This document shows, piece by piece, positions 1 to 13,047 of a stretch of DNA of 64,000 nucleotides. Location: NCBI GenBank assembly GCA_019915135.1, contig JAHLMK010000005.1, positions 2,728,001 through 2,792,000 on the forward strand, read 5' to 3'. The DNA comes from Strobilurus pachycystidiatus (taxonomy: Eukaryota > Basidiomycota > Agaricomycetes > Agaricales > Physalacriaceae). Every line of letters begins with the position of its first letter. Positions within the stretch are counted from its first letter, which is position 1. The notes under the pieces are model-generated. The model worked only from the letters and a program-made list of their open reading frames with translations, searched no databases and was not told the DNA's origin. The position numbers and the translations under genes were made by a program.

Positions 1-2
1 AT

Positions 3-158
3 TACCACGCTTGGTCGCCCGAAAGCGAGCTGGATCCTTTCGCAACTGCAGCTGTTCCTGCTGGGACATCCTACTGGAATCAGACAGTCCCTACTGGGTT
101 GGGACTGGTGTTCCCATGGCAGACAGAAGGCAGTGATAACTCTTTCCCTCCTGTTTGA
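3..158 (+). CDS. C-terminal tail of an unidentified protein (partial)
   Basis: An open frame runs from the left edge (first full codon at 3) to a TGA at 156-158 and encodes 51 residues. The composition (scattered Trp, Tyr, Pro, Thr and acidic residues) looks like the disordered end of a regulatory protein rather than random sequence, and AT-richer DNA follows that could be a 3' UTR. No motif is present, so the protein cannot be named. It may also be chance, since an open stretch this short is not conclusive. Confidence 0.35.
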   Translation, partial: YHAWSPESELDPFATAAVPAGTSYWNQTVPTGLGLVFPWQTEGSDNSFPPV

Positions 159-548
159 AGTGTCGGTTTCTTGTATATACTACCAATTTCATTCTTAGTT
201 AAATTGAACTAGCTTCACGTTCTATCGTACATACAAATCAGTTTAACTCTTGTCCTATTCAAGCTACCACCGCTACCTATATGTGTTTCGATAACGATGC
301 TTCACCGTACTTACATATGTGCGTTCAAAAGACGTTTGGACTCAGAAATAGGAACAAATAGCTAATACCAGCCTTGGTGAAATGATATTAGTCAAGCAAA
401 TAGCAAACAACGCTCTGGTCCTGGAAGACTTGAAACTTTTTGAAAAGTGGCAGATGACTAGTTCAAGATGTTGTTACAAGATGATTCGGAGAGCTCATGA
501 GTAAACACAAAAGAGAGTAGGTCCACCGCACCCCATACACACATAACA
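159..548. other. Intergenic, probable convergent 3' ends
   Basis: AT-richer sequence between the partial ORF tail and the end of the minus-strand F-box gene. Nothing beyond probable 3' UTR sequence is visible. Confidence 0.4.
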
Positions 549-2393
549 CTACCAAGGCGAAGCTAGAATTCCTCGCCTCCCATCACACGCCCTATGCCAC
601 CTATAGCCCTGCGTGGGCCAAGCTTTCGGCAAATTTCTCGCATACCTCCTGGTTGTCAAGAAGCTCACATCCCGAATCTGTCGTTTCAACACCTTTGTCC
701 TCTGCGCAAACTCCGGGGCCACCGCTGTGACCATATCCAACAACTCTTCTTCATCCTCTCGATCCCTTCGCTCTCTATCATCCCCAGTGACGATGACTGG
801 CTGAGCCGGCATCGGCATTGGATTGGGGGGACCCATGTTAGCTGGCAGTGGTACGACGTAATCGCTATTCGTAGACGATGGCGGGGACCTGAACGCGTTG
901 ATGCCCACAACTTGGAATGTCATGATTGGCGTTGCGAACCGGGAGCGTTCTTCGGCCAGGATGGATATGTAGAAGGCGGGTACGTCTTGCATACTTGCTT
1001 CGAGGCGGATGGTACGCAAGTCGGGACAAAGGACCGAAGACGATTGCTCGGGATTGGGGAAGAGGGCGGAGAGCATGGACTCAACGTTGGAGGATGAGTG
1101 TGAGCGAAGTATGAGGGTCTTCAGACAGGGGAGGGACTGGAAGGTCGTTCGCCATACGTCAGTGCCAGGACTGTCAATTGCGCTGGCGTTGCGAGAACTG
1201 TCTTCAAAAGAGGCGGTAGTAGCAGCGTGAAGGGGAAAGCGCCGGGTGATGCTGTTGACCTGATGTACGCCGTATTCTCCCTTCACCAGGATGACGCCGT
1301 CGACTACGGACACAAGATTGGTGATGGAGGTTCTGGAGCGTTGGCGGCGGTTGCTTTCCTGGATGAAGCGGCATTCCTTGATATCACGGATGTTGAGAAG
1401 ATGTTCGTTTGATTCTGGGAAGAGGTTGGAAAGGTCTTGGTTACCGTCCACCATTGTGTCGTCCCCCCATACATACAGAGATGTCGTTTGGAGGAGCTGT
1501 AGATGTTCGAGGAGACGGGTGACAAAGTGGATACTGCGAACACAACCGATTTCCACCTCGCGCAGACGTTCGAGGCGAACAATACGCTCTGGGCTGACCA
1601 TCGGAAGATCCTCGCTCGCAGGTAACGTCGGACCTGCCATCACCAGTACGAGTGTTTCGAGAAGGGGTGAATTCTCGAGGAAATTCAGGAAGCTGGACGT
1701 GGAGGGACGATTCATATGGCTCTGCCGATAGAGACAAAGTCGCGTCAAGTTGTGAAAGTAGTTATCTGGCCAGGAAGTGTAGTACTCCAGACACAGCTCC
1801 CGCAGACGAGGCATCTGTCCGCCGAACAGTGCTGTTAGATTGGGCGGAGGCGGGGAAGGGGTGCCCCAACCCACGTTCCACGATTGGTTCTCGTTTGAGA
1901 GGAGCGTCAGACTGGTGAGCACGGGAGCTGGGGTGGCCAGATTGGCATAGGGAGGCTGCTGATCGGAGCGAAGCCGCCACGGGTCGATGTGGAACTCGCG
2001 GATGCGGTGGGAGTGCTCGAGGATCGCGTCCAGTTGGTCCTGGGTCGTGACGGGGAACTGCCCACGGATGCCGATGGTTACAGTAAGGGGGGTGTCTGCT
2101 GACCGCTTCAGACATGTCAAGGGGATGTACGCGCTGTCGATATTGGACCAGAGTGCGTGGAAGGTGGCGCCGATGCCCCTCCAATGGCGACAGACGACGA
2201 GGAGCCCGAGCCAGTCCAGGTGGGACGGGCCGCGTTCCGGAATCAATGGGAGGAAGCCTGGCAGGTGCTGCTGGGTCTCCTTGAATATGAGAGCCAGTAT
2301 CTCGGGAGGGAGGCGATTGATCGGCTGCAGATTGTTTCGGGCACCTCTGACCAGCGCCGCCGCCGTCTGCAGTTTCTTCTCCAATGCCTCCAG
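549..2393 (-). CDS. F-box protein
   Basis: A long minus-strand frame of about 614 codons starts right after a splice acceptor (CTAG, exon from 2393) and ends at 549. Near its N-terminus it reads INRLPPEILALIFKE, followed about 35 residues later by LLVVCRHWRGIGATFHALWS. Together these are the agaricomycete F-box signature, which in other proteins binds Skp1 in SCF ubiquitin ligases. The rest has leucine-rich irregular stretches (LTSLTLL, LRELCLEYYT, LKTLILRSH) as in LRR-type F-box proteins, then a Pro-rich and acidic tail. The frame lacks its own ATG, so a first exon lies upstream, probably within about 2394-2630 where an open frame with SSEELMDAL occurs. The joining splice sites were not settled. 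The last 50 residues could also be altered by an intron near 660. Target unknown. Confidence 0.75.
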   Translation of the reverse strand: MEALEKKLQTAAALVRGARNNLQPINRLPPEILALIFKETQQHLPGFLPLIPERGPSHLDWLGLLVVCRHWRGIGATFHALWSNIDSAYIPLTCLKRSADTPLTVTIGIRGQFPVTTQDQLDAILEHSHRIREFHIDPWRLRSDQQPPYANLATPAPVLTSLTLLSNENQSWNVGWGTPSPPPPNLTALFGGQMPRLRELCLEYYTSWPDNYFHNLTRLCLYRQSHMNRPSTSSFLNFLENSPLLETLVLVMAGPTLPASEDLPMVSPERIVRLERLREVEIGCVRSIHFVTRLLEHLQLLQTTSLYVWGDDTMVDGNQDLSNLFPESNEHLLNIRDIKECRFIQESNRRQRSRTSITNLVSVVDGVILVKGEYGVHQVNSITRRFPLHAATTASFEDSSRNASAIDSPGTDVWRTTFQSLPCLKTLILRSHSSSNVESMLSALFPNPEQSSSVLCPDLRTIRLEASMQDVPAFYISILAEERSRFATPIMTFQVVGINAFRSPPSSTNSDYVVPLPANMGPPNPMPMPAQPVIVTGDDRERRDREDEEELLDMVTAVAPEFAQRTKVLKRQIRDVSFLTTRRYARNLPKAWPTQGYRWHRACDGRRGILASPW

Positions 2394-2630
2394 CTAGGGA
2401 AGCCATGCATTCGTGAGTCGGTACATGGTCAAGAAAGGGGGCAAAACGTACTTTGGCCGCATCCCAGTGCTTCGAGCTGTAAACGGGATATCAGCTTGGC
2501 AGGTAGAGGTGGGATCAATGTAGCATTCTACGCACTGCTTGTGTATACGACTCGTTAACGCATCCATGAGCTCCTCAGAGCTCAGCTTCGGTGGTGAGGG
2601 CATCATACGGCTTGAACGAGAAGAAGACAC

Positions 2631-5625
2631 GACGAGATGGAGGGGGTTGCGAAGACAGCACTGGAAGCGCTAATCACGCTGTCATCACTGCATTCATTCC
2701 CTTTCACACGAGCATTGATTAAGCTTCCAATAGCTATAGAAAGTCGATCGCACCTCAAAGGAGGAAATTGTGGCGGAAGACCAGACAGAGATGAGACAAC
2801 CGGGAATGCCGCGCTGTATAACGACATGGTGTAAGTACAATCATGGAATAGAGAAGTGACAAAGTGGCAAGGGCTCAGGCACAAATAATGATCACACGTA
2901 AAGCGTTCGAGCCCGAGCGATGCCTGTTCTGCTGGTATTGTCGCTTGCATTGCAGTTTAGTTAATGAAGATACACTATGTCTATGGACGGAGCTCAACAT
3001 ACAAGATTGATCTATCAATCTCCAAAGTCCCGTTGGAAAAAACCGGCGTCGACATGGTTCGAGGGGAGTTGTTGGGACGCCGTATCGGCAAATTGTTCAG
3101 ACTCCGTGGCGAGCCCCGACTCGGAATGACAGTGTTGTCGGCGTCGTGTGGAAGTCGGTCTGAGTCGGCGCGTCAGGATGCCTCCAAGCATAAAACCAAG
3201 CATTGACGATGATCATGCAGTCGCCGGGAAGCCACAGAGTCAGCAATGCATCAATGTCAAGTACACCTGAACAGACGCGACTTTGGCGCGTATTTTACGT
3301 ATACTGTAGCAGCAGCTTTATTAGCATGGCAGATAGTAAGTTGAGGCCGTCCGGTTTCAGTCGCCAAATTGCCCGTACCGAAGAATGGTAATTGAATCAT
3401 ACAGCATGACAAAGTCAACGGTCCTTCATTTGTCCTTCATCTTATAGGTTGAGATTGCGCATACTTGGCAATCGGGTATCTGGACCAACGGCCGCTAACA
3501 TGGCAGCAGTTGGGCACTGGCAATCCTCGGCTTGAGTGGTTCCATGGAAAGTCTACTGCCCCAAAAAGCCTTGCCTTCGATACTATTCCTGTCAGTACGG
3601 AGTGATCCATTCGGTCCTGCGGCACCGATGACAATGACCCATTGTCCATAACCGTTGATGGCACGCGCTTACCGAATTGGGCGGAGTATGTTTCTTTCCT
3701 TCCTACTTCCACCAGCACCCGTTCGCCGTCGGCCACGGCGACGAGGACTTCCTCCACTACGGCGACTGTGACTAGAACAGCTGCCTGCAGGCCAAAGGTG
3801 AATTAATGGTCCTCGCCAATCGGTTTGCATGAAATTCCATTCCATGGTTGCGCCGCATGCTCCTGCTGGCATATACTTTGATACACCCACGTTCTCAGGC
3901 TTCATACCTCGGAAGTGCCGGGAAGGAGAGCTGCGCGGGTCGGACATGATGATTAGGCGTCTTCGAGATGAAAACAAGGAAAAGAAAATTTGTGAGTAAC
4001 TTACAGGTGTCTTACATCCTTCTAACTCACGGCCTGTGAAGACCGCCCAGTCTCGACCTTCTCTCCGACGATTGGCAGGCTACGCCGCCCGCTCGACTTC
4101 GTGATAACCGCCGCCGCCGCGCCTTCCAATGTCATCAATGTCGGAAATCAAGGATGGATGTCATTCTTCTCTGTTTCCGGTCGATAGCCTCGCGCCATGC
4201 TAGGTCCTTTTACCTTCTCGGACATGAACGCCCGCCGGCCCATGTGTTCATCCCATGATGATCCCGCATCCCCGGATTCGACCGATTCGACCTCACCGCA
4301 TTCGCCTTGACGTCATCCGTCCCCGACGTCCTCGAGATTCGCGCTGGATCTTACATCAGATTGCGCCCATTCTTCGAAGCATAGAGTCGCTCATCCATCG
4401 GCCTCGTTGTGGAAGGATAAGCTCGTGTATTCACATCTGCACCCTCATCGATCAACACTTATTCTCAGCTACCCATATTGGCCGGACATTTCTGATCTAC
4501 GGTCAAGTGTTCGCGACGTCCCAAGCCTTTATCTTTTGAAATTCACGATTCTCCTCTACTCCACTGTTGCGTGAATCGGACCACCGTTTGGCAGGAAGAC
4601 CTTAGACGTCTATCTTCGCATGCCAACCACAACAACCGGATGTGAGCTGAGATGACACCTACACGAAGATGATCTCCTCTGGCTCATCCTTTCCTTTGGA
4701 ATGGTCGCTGTCTGTACAGAGCTTAGCGGCATAACCTCGTGTCAATTGGGGTACACTCTGAGCTAGTCTTGTGTTCTTGCATCAGGAAGCTCGCTGCCGC
4801 CCGTCGGGCATCGCAGGTGCTCCTATGTGAGAGCGAACGCCTCCTTCGAGTCGCAGGGCCGTCATCCACTGATGTCCCATCGGCTGGTCGAGGAATTTCT
4901 TCTAGCCCTTCTGACGCTGGTCCGAGGTAGAGTCTTCTGGCCCCTCCAACCGGATCCAATCATTCACCTATTTCCAGACTTAATAGACAGCGCAGGAACG
5001 ACGATGAAGGGACTCCTTTTTCGGACAAACTCAAGACGGTGCATCATGCATATGAACAACAGATCCCCTTTAGAAATCTTGAAAACAGCGAGGCATTTCC
5101 TTACGTGACACAAGGACACGCCATAATCTCTCCCACCGTTCCGGCTGATCTTCTGAGATCTAGTAGCCGTCTCTTTTTTGTCCAGAGGCTCGGCGGGAGT
5201 CAATCATCCGCCAGCGCCTGCAGGCGCGACCAAGCGAATACGCATCAGCAAATCTGGTTCAGCCACACAATCGGCGAATTTTTGCTAAATCCGGCCGACA
5301 CCGACATAGCCCTGCCTCGGATTATAGACCCCGAAGGCCGGTGCCCACAAGCTCGACACCATTTGGCGGCTACAGAATAGCGGCCACAGGGATTTCTTCA
5401 ACAGATTACACACCTTGACGGAGGTGTACATAGTATCGTCGAACAAGGGCACCGGATCGGAGAAGTGGGAATTTTTTAGGACGGGGAACAAATATGAATG
5501 AAGGGAAGGTCAGCCCTTGACGTACTTACCGGATGAGGTGATAAGTACCACGAAGGACGAACATTGTGACTTCGTCCCTTTTCCCCTTCCCATCTTCGCG
5601 ATACCTCTCTGACTTTTGACTAGCC
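2631..5625. other. Gene-poor interval, no supported gene
   Basis: About 3 kb with only short overlapping frames on both strands. A Thr/Arg-rich stretch near 3700-3790 and Leu-rich frames near 4250-4560 and 4830-5000 vaguely resemble broken F-box/LRR sequence, but no motif holds for long enough to call. The last 200 bases serve as 5' region of the HMG-box gene. Confidence 0.4.
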
Positions 5626-6847
5626 ATGCCTCCCTCCCGCACGCTGCCCCCTGCCGAGATTGTCTGGACACTTCCTAACTCTCCCGCCATGGTCTCTGAC
5701 TCCCTCAACGTCATTGCATCCGAATGTGGCAGCACTGGAGCGAAACATAGCAAAAAGAAGCCGGCGACCCACATCCCCCGTCCCCCCAACGCCTTTATCC
5801 TCTTCCGCTCGTCGTTTATCAAGTCGCAGCATGTTTCCACAGATGTCGAGACCAACCACAGCACGTTGTCCAAGATCATCGGCATGACCTGGCAGGGCCT
5901 GCCTGACGCAGAGCGCCAAGTCTGGCACGATAAAGCCAAGGCCGCGCTGGATGAGCACCGCAGGCGGTTCCCAGCGTATGCGTTTCGGCCGGCGCATTCG
6001 TCACGCGCTCCAGGTGGCGGTGGCGGTGGCGAAAAAAGAAGGAAGGTTAGAGAGGTCGAACCCAAGGACACTAAACGCTGCGCCAAGATTGCAGAACTCC
6101 TTGTCGAAGGTCTCAAGGGCGCTCAACTTGACCAGGCGATCAAGGAGTTCGACAAGACGCACGTCAAGGAGATCATCACGCGCTTCGAGACGCCTATCAC
6201 CGAGAGCGCCTTCCAAAAGCGCGAAAAGCGCGAAGTCGTGGTGGTGAGTAGTACGTTTTGCTGTGGCGTCGGGCTTGCGACTTAGGCTTTGATAGGATGT
6301 GAAGCGTGAGCCGGACGTCGATACGACGCCGCCTCCCCCGGCAGCCCGCATGGAAGCTGCTAGCGTCGAGGAATACGTCGACCAGCAGATGTATTACCCC
6401 GAACAGCCAGCCCCATATTCGGATTCATCCTACTGTCACACTCCCACCTCTCCCTACCCCCAAAGTCCCATCGACTCATTCACGGACGCCGGCTCGTATC
6501 CGTGTTCGCCGATCGACAACGGCTCCTACCCTTGCTCCCCAATTTCGGACAACTTTTTCAATCCCGAGTTCATTAACAGCGCCGTCCCGTCCTATCCCCC
6601 AGCGCCTTCGTACGACGCCCTTTCCCCACCATCCTACGAGCCTTTGGACCAAACAACGGCAAAAGGCTTCACGGAATGCGACCCCCAGGGCTTGTCGTCC
6701 CTATATGGCAGCGCTTCTGACATGTTCACGTTTGAACTTCCTGGGGTCAGCGGGGATTATCTCACTGATTTCAGTGATCTGTTGAATTTCGAGATGCCCA
6801 CTCCTTTGAACCCTTCCTGGAATGCGTCTCCGGCTGTTAGTTTCTGA
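5626..6847 (+). CDS. HMG-box (MATA_HMG-type) transcription factor
   Basis: Two exons, 5626-6243 and 6296-6847, joined at phase 0 by a 52-nt intron (GTGAGT...GATAG), give 389 residues. Residues about 46-120 form an HMG box: IPRPPNAFILFRSSFIKSQ, then LSKIIGMTWQGLPDAERQVW and HDKAKAALDEHRRRFPAYAF. This is the sequence-specific MATA_HMG form used by fungal mating and developmental regulators, and it predicts nuclear minor-groove DNA binding. A Gly-rich linker and a basic KRRKVREVE stretch follow the box and could be a nuclear signal. The second exon is rich in Pro, Ser, Tyr and Asp, as in activation domains. The start ATG opens the frame just before the box and has no competing upstream ATG in frame. 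It is not next to homeodomain or pheromone-receptor genes, so a mating-type role is not implied by position. Confidence 0.85.
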
Positions 6848-9075
6848 TCCCAGCGTGGATTTACTTATCTATTTTCTCCGGTGCCCCTCCCCAAATGCTT
6901 CGTGCATACTGTATATTAATAACCCTCTTCCCACCTCTCTCTCTCCTTCGCCTCTGTTTCTTTCTCTCTCTCTCTTCCGCCCCTCTCCTTTCGGTATTTT
7001 GTGTTATCTTTCATCTATTCTCGCCCATCAGCGCCATCTATTTGAGTTCTTGATTATCCTTGTATCATTACGACTATTTCATCTGGATTAGGACATACGA
7101 CATACGACATACGTATTTATGTTTCTCTGCCCTTGTTCCTTGTAGAAGAACCCAATGAACTAAATCTCCCCAGAACTCGGCTTCGCTTTCCCTCGCACTT
7201 TACGATTGTGGCGCAGGCAACATCACACAAGCGCCAGTGAGCAACGTGCTATCGCCATCATTGCTGTTTGACGTCGTGCTATCACATCTGAAGGTCAGCA
7301 TTAGGCGCTCGTCCACACAAGCGCGGCGGGACACACACTTGATCGACAGTGGGGACCAGTCGACAGACGACGGGTCTTGGAGATCTGTCCCGCCGGCACT
7401 AGATTGTCGGGTCGGCCTTTCGGGGCATGATGGCGTGTCAAAGGCTGGACCCCAGATAATGAAGCCTTATGTTATCTGGGTCACCCGACCTGGTTCTGAA
7501 TGACAAGCTGATGACACGAAGGTGGCGCCATGAGGCGACGGGAGGCTACACGCGGTCTATCAAGTCCGCGGAAGGCGAATAAATGGCGGATGAGAACGTT
7601 CGTTCGCTCTCATAGCGCATGGCCGGGACTTGGGAAGGGAAAGGAAGATGATGGTGTATTTACCCTGTATGCCGGCAGAATTGTTTATAGTGAGGTACGC
7701 CGGATGCACATGATGATTCATAGCTTGCTTCGAGCTCGAACACGGAAGCAAAACGGAGGCAAAATGGGCCGCGGAAGCATATCTTCATGGAATTCCATTG
7801 TCGAGGGTGAGACGTCGGACCTGACGTCGGCCTGGAGGGACAGCGCGCTATCGCGAGCGGACATCGGGCCATCGGCACCATGTGACTGAAATTTGATTTC
7901 AAGACGGTGCGGGTGCCGGAGACGTACCGAAAGTAGCACAAGAGGAGTTCAGGTCAGCCTTGATCGGCGGGTGCACGACTTGAAGAAGGACAAGGCAGAA
8001 AGATACGGTTTTGATACATATGCTGCAGATGAGGCGATTACGGTTTAATCACAGGGATGGATATTCCGCCACCGTCGCGCCGTCAAGTCAGTCTGGTAGC
8101 CATGGGCAGGCCCTGGAATCTGATGAGTCTAAACAGTGACGGCGCAAGCCATATTTCAGACGTACTAACGCCCGTCGAGCTGATACTAGATCGAGCGAGT
8201 CGTGGTCATACCTGTCGTACCAGCCGCGTACAAGTAAGTCTCAACTCTAGTAACGCTTCAAGTGTTAGGGAAAGGCTGCGAGTTGCCTCGACGACGAGCT
8301 CAATACAGAATACCTCTGGCGCATGCATCCATTCGCACGTCAGAGATGCCTCGTTGTTCTCAGAGAGACGTACTACTTACTGTAGTTGATCTGCAAGTTG
8401 CATTGGCAAAGGTTACGCCGCCACGCTTGAATCTAGTATTAGCTGTTGACAGCCGCAGTCTTCTTCCTCAAGTCAAATAGACCTCATCGGTGTCAAGCAG
8501 GAAGAGGCGGGCTCCGAGAGAGTGGATCAGCTTGGGTATCACTTAATAATTGGTGCGTCACAAGAACTGAAAGATTCGTAATTCGACGTTCGTGAACACA
8601 AAAAACGAGGAGGCCATCGTCGACGATTGGTCTAAGGTGGGATAACTTGATGTCTGATACTGGCAATCATAATGACTGACCTGTGCTCGTGGGTGGCAAG
8701 TTACTACCGGTTCATAGAGTAGTGTCGAGACTCGGACCTATCAGTCAGCGGATCCCACTTCGAATTTTCGACCATGAAGGCAAGTTGAAAGACTCATCAT
8801 GAATTAGATTCAAGATCGTGATCAGCGGGTGTCGTCAGAGAGGATCTGTGGGTGCATTTCGCGCGTCTCATTCCAGTACTTGTGACTCACTGGCACCGAT
8901 CACGCAGCGGGAGGAGGAGATCTAGGAGCAGCTGGCGCTGCTTCCTATCGGAAGAGATATAGATTAACGATAACGCGGAACGGGGAAAGGTACTACTGAT
9001 ACAAATGCGGAAACTAACGATCTACGACGAATGAATAGTGAGGGTACTGTACACACAGAATCACAGATGAAGTAA
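6848..9075. other. Intergenic: pyrimidine-rich 3' region, then no gene seen
   Basis: Directly after the HMG-box stop the plus strand is strongly CT-rich (about 6880-7010), probably 3' UTR. The remainder to 9075 has only short frames without recognisable motifs on either strand. Confidence 0.4.
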
Positions 9076-10204
9076 TCAATAAGAAGAGGTGAAGAACTTG
9101 TTGTGTTCCCATCCCCACTGAGGCGTCACGGTGGGCCCAGAAATGAGCAACTGGGAAGACACGTCCAGATAGCCAAAATCCATTGGCGAAGGTGACGGTG
9201 ACGGCGAAGGCGAAGGCGAAGGCGAGAAGTGCAAGCCGCAGTGCTGTGATGCAGCGGGAGAAAAAGAGTACAATGGAGGAGATGGGCTCGCAGATGTGTA
9301 GAGATTGGCATTCACTCTCATGAACTCCTGATCGAAGTCGAAGGAAGGAACGCTGACGCCGGTGATGTCCGCTAGCGGATCGACCAAAGACTCAAACCAT
9401 GAAAGTGACGAGAGTTCAATCTCTTTGCCCCAATTCATCCATCCGCTGACGTCCATATCCAGCGCGGTGTCTACGGCAGGAGTGAGAAGCCTCGTTGGGG
9501 CAGCATCAAAGCTCTGAGTGAATAAATCGAGGGGGGAGACGGTCTTGGGGAGCTCGTATTCGGAGGTGGTGATGTCAGACATACTACTCGAGGCAGTAGA
9601 GGAGGACTCGGAGGGAGATGGTGCCCAGGAAGACTCGGAGGATACTGGGGAAGATGGCGCGATGGAGAGTGCGTGCGACTTGTAAGGCCGCTTGACAACC
9701 TTGACCTCGACCTTGGGGTCAGAGCGGGTGGTCTTCGGGTATCCATGCTTGCGCTGGCGATGACGGATCAAGGCCGACTGGGTTGACGTCTCCTGCGGGC
9801 AATGGGCACATTTGAACTTGATGTGTTCGTGCCTATGAGCGGTCAGCTCACCGCCATCATGAAAATATGATGACAGACTGACTTAGAAGCAATGTGTACG
9901 TTCATATTGATGCGCTGACGGGTCGAATACTTGCAGCCGACATGAGGACAAGTGAAACGACTGGAAAGATCGTTAGTCTGGATTTCGACTGATAGTACAG
10001 AGTGACTGTACCTCTTCGTCGTCTCATTGTGAGTGTCGAGGTGACGCGTAAGCTCATGCTTGCGGCCGAAGGTGAGAGGGCAGTTATGGCAGGTCTAAGA
10101 AACACAATAAACCATTATGTCAGCATATAAAACACACGAGAACCATAGAGGGGCGCTGCCCAAGAATGGAAAGCGCCGATGGCGGGATCAGGACTTACCA
10201 GCAT
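9076..10204 (-). CDS. C2H2 zinc-finger protein, three fingers
   Basis: Exons on the minus strand are 10199-10204, 10012-10094, 9883-9960 and 9076-9832, totalling 924 nt and 307 residues, with all phases consistent. Three consecutive fingers occupy roughly residues 4-88. Finger 1 reads CHNCPLTFGRKHELTRHLDTH (C-x2-C-x12-H-x3-H form). Finger 2 starts CPHVGCKYS and uses C-x4-C. Finger 3 is CAHCPQETSTQSALIRHRQR followed by KH. A basic stretch (VKVVKRPYK) follows, then a long Ser/Pro-rich region ending with short Phe/Trp-containing segments (WMNWGKEIELSSLSWFESLV), as in acidic activation domains. It is likely a nuclear sequence-specific regulator; the target is unknown. The first exon carries only ATG CTG before a strong GTAAGT donor, so an upstream start is the main uncertainty. 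Confidence 0.8.
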
Positions 10205-13047
10205 CTTCTGTTATCGGAGATAAAACGTGGTGGAACGCGGTGGAACAAGCGGAGGAGGGGAGAAGGTACGAAGACCTGGTTGGAAGACTCTGAGTACGCC
10301 GGAGGAGCTGGGGAAATTCATTCTGATCACAGCGGTTATATACGACCAAAGACGAAAAGCAATTGAGGGACGAGCGGAGGACATAGCCGGATATGGAGAA
10401 TGTTTGCATGGTATTTGGGCAGTGGCAAAGCAATTGGGCATTCTAGCCCAATATGGAAAATATTTTGAGTGGTCTATCACCAAGGGTCCAATGTGTTTGG
10501 TCGTATGTCGTCGAAAGCCGTTATAGCAATCTAGAGAGAGGCATGAGTGGCGTAATTTGCAATTCGATGGGATGGCCTTTGCGGCAAGACCAGAGAGGTA
10601 TACCTTCGACTGGCAGTGGCGGAAAAGGTTGGCATCCAGCTCAACTCAAGGTTTCTAAACCTCATATCGACGCGTACCATTTTTTGTACCCGTCAGAGAG
10701 TGTAATAACGAGGCGAAGACCAAAATGGAAGCGAGCCACGTGCCCGAACTCTTCTTTTGTTCCCGCCATCATGATCATCGCCTGTTCCCGCCTTTGCCTG
10801 TCGTCGCCGCCTACACCACATTCAGCGCGTCGCACTAGCCATGTAACCCGTTTACGCACAAACAAATCTGTTTCCAGGCCCATCGTCCACGCGCCCACCT
10901 CTGTCAAATGCGCTGCTACTTTTCGTTGATCATTGACTCAGGGTAGGAAATCGCTCGCATCCTTTGGCAAATCGATAGGCTGATACACTATTATAGATCT
11001 ATTGTTCTATGACCACGTTGCCCTCGAACTCGCCAGAACTCGCGACGACACTGGCGCAGCGGTGTCGTGGTGCGCCAATGGCATAGTGTGCGTTCCAACT
11101 GCCGACGCCCTCTAAACAGAGTTATAATAGATTTCCATCCCGAGATACGACTCCCTCGCGTCTTCAGTGGACTTTCATGCATACGCCAACTGCTTCTCCA
11201 GAACACGGCAGAGATCTGTCGACAAATTCTTCGTATTCGAAAATCGGCTGGATCTGCTTCTATATTCGCTTTCAGTAAAGACGCGATCACTCGATACACC
11301 TACGCTGTAGCATACGACGACGCACAACTTCACATGCCATTCCTTCCTCTCGGAATCGATTTGCTTCTTTTTCGAGAGTCCGCATCGTTCACATATTATG
11401 TTTGACTCCACCGACCAACAGAGTGCAACGAATCTCACTACGGTAAGTTTTCCACGCGTAGCTGCATTAGCTTTGCAGCTGTCACAGGCATCGAGGTCGC
11501 AGCAGACCCGACATACAAGGCCTCATTCTATTATCGCTTCCCAGCTGCTACTTCTTATCCCAATCACTGCACATGAGCGTCCAAGCAAATGTCAAAGCCA
11601 TCCCCGTCTTTTTTTGCAGTTCCGGTTTCCAGAGGCATCGCGTCTTGGAAAGGGTTGAAGTCGATCTCCCGTCGAAGAGTGTGGGGAGTTCGATTGACAA
11701 TGTCTTCACGGCAAATGTCGGCGGAGCAGAGGCTGCTGGAGCAGTCAGTCAGCCCGTATCTCCAGAAGGCTATTGATCAAGTACTATGTTCACTCTGGCT
11801 TTCGCTGGCACTGTCGCCGATGAGAACCAAGACAGACTATCTCGCAGACAAAAATTTTCACGAGACCAGTGATTTGTTTACGGTCGGGAAGTGACCGCCT
11901 CTGGATTTTTTATCTGAGGATTCTGTCTGCTAGCAGATCTATTTCTGCTCTGCCGACCTGACTCGCTGCTTTACTTTCACTGTACTGTACAGAACACCTA
12001 TGTTGCATAAGGTCTGGTGCTCTCGCATGCTCTGTCAGCCAAGGTGCACATCTGATCACGGGTGGCTGACACAAGCGTTATCGACGCCGCATCAACGTTT
12101 CAAGCAATGAAACGGTGGCTTACTGCGGCGCTTTTTGCTGCCAACAACCCACGACGCCGAATACTGTTTCTGCGCCTGCGGCGGTCGACGTTCTAGTTGA
12201 GTTGTCGGTCCTGTATCTTGCAGGCCCGTTGCGTACTAACGAGACACCATGTCTTGTTCAAAAGGAACACGTTCGAGACTCGATGTGACAATAATGTTTC
12301 GCTCCGTTCGAGTTGATAAACCCTAGTAGAAACCCATAGATTTGTATGAGTGGATAGCACCCTAAAGGACCATAGTAAGATGATGCCGGGGGACAGGTAT
12401 TGGCGGAACCGGCACACCTCCTGATCTCAAGTTGAGAGTAGGATCATGTTCCCATGATCCACACTTGTGTCAATCTCGCTTCTGTCAATATGGAAAACAG
12501 CTTTCCACAAGCCGGCGGAATTCTGTGTTGATAGATATCCCCAGTGAACGCCAATCAGCCGACCGCCACGAAATCGGAGATCAAGACAAAACAAGTACGC
12601 CAGATAAGTATGGCGGACTGTCGGACGACCCGTAGGCTGGAGCGTGGAGAGAGGGAAAAGTGGTGGCGAGGTCATCTCAAGTTTCAACGGGATAGGACCT
12701 CAGTGAATTCCCGCACTTCTGGACATCTAGGATAGATAGAACCTGGGGATAGACACCACTTGACTGAGTTGACTCCAACAATGCAAGGAATGTTGTAGAC
12801 AATACAACATTGTCATCGGGGCCAATCTAACGATTCCATTCGTTACCTAGGCGTGACAGTGTTTTCTCTTTTGCTTTCTCGAGTCTGACACTGCTCTGAC
12901 ACTTTCAAATCTCATTGCTTCTGTCCTTGTTGTCCGAAAGACTGATCTGGGCTATGTCCAAGAAGTGGAGACATGTCAGTTGGTGATATGGGGCGTCTCC
13001 ACGCCTGTTTGAAAACGATATGTTGCGCCACATTGCCTAAGGTGCAT
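10205..13047. other. Gene-poor interval
   Basis: No frame on either strand shows a recognisable domain or a believable exon chain. A short plus-strand frame near 11573-11776 has protein-like composition but no family match. A small hairpin with 8-bp arms (ATGTTGTA / TACAACAT) lies near 12790-12810. Nothing else supported. Confidence 0.4.

Noticed and set aside
1762..2406. 214-residue minus-strand frame overlapping the F-box gene
   Set aside because: Pro/Arg/His-rich frame-shifted shadow of the F-box coding sequence; no motif.
4255..5108. Overlapping frames resembling a broken F-box/LRR protein
   Set aside because: Leu/Ile-rich patches only; no F-box, no consistent exon chain, so not called.
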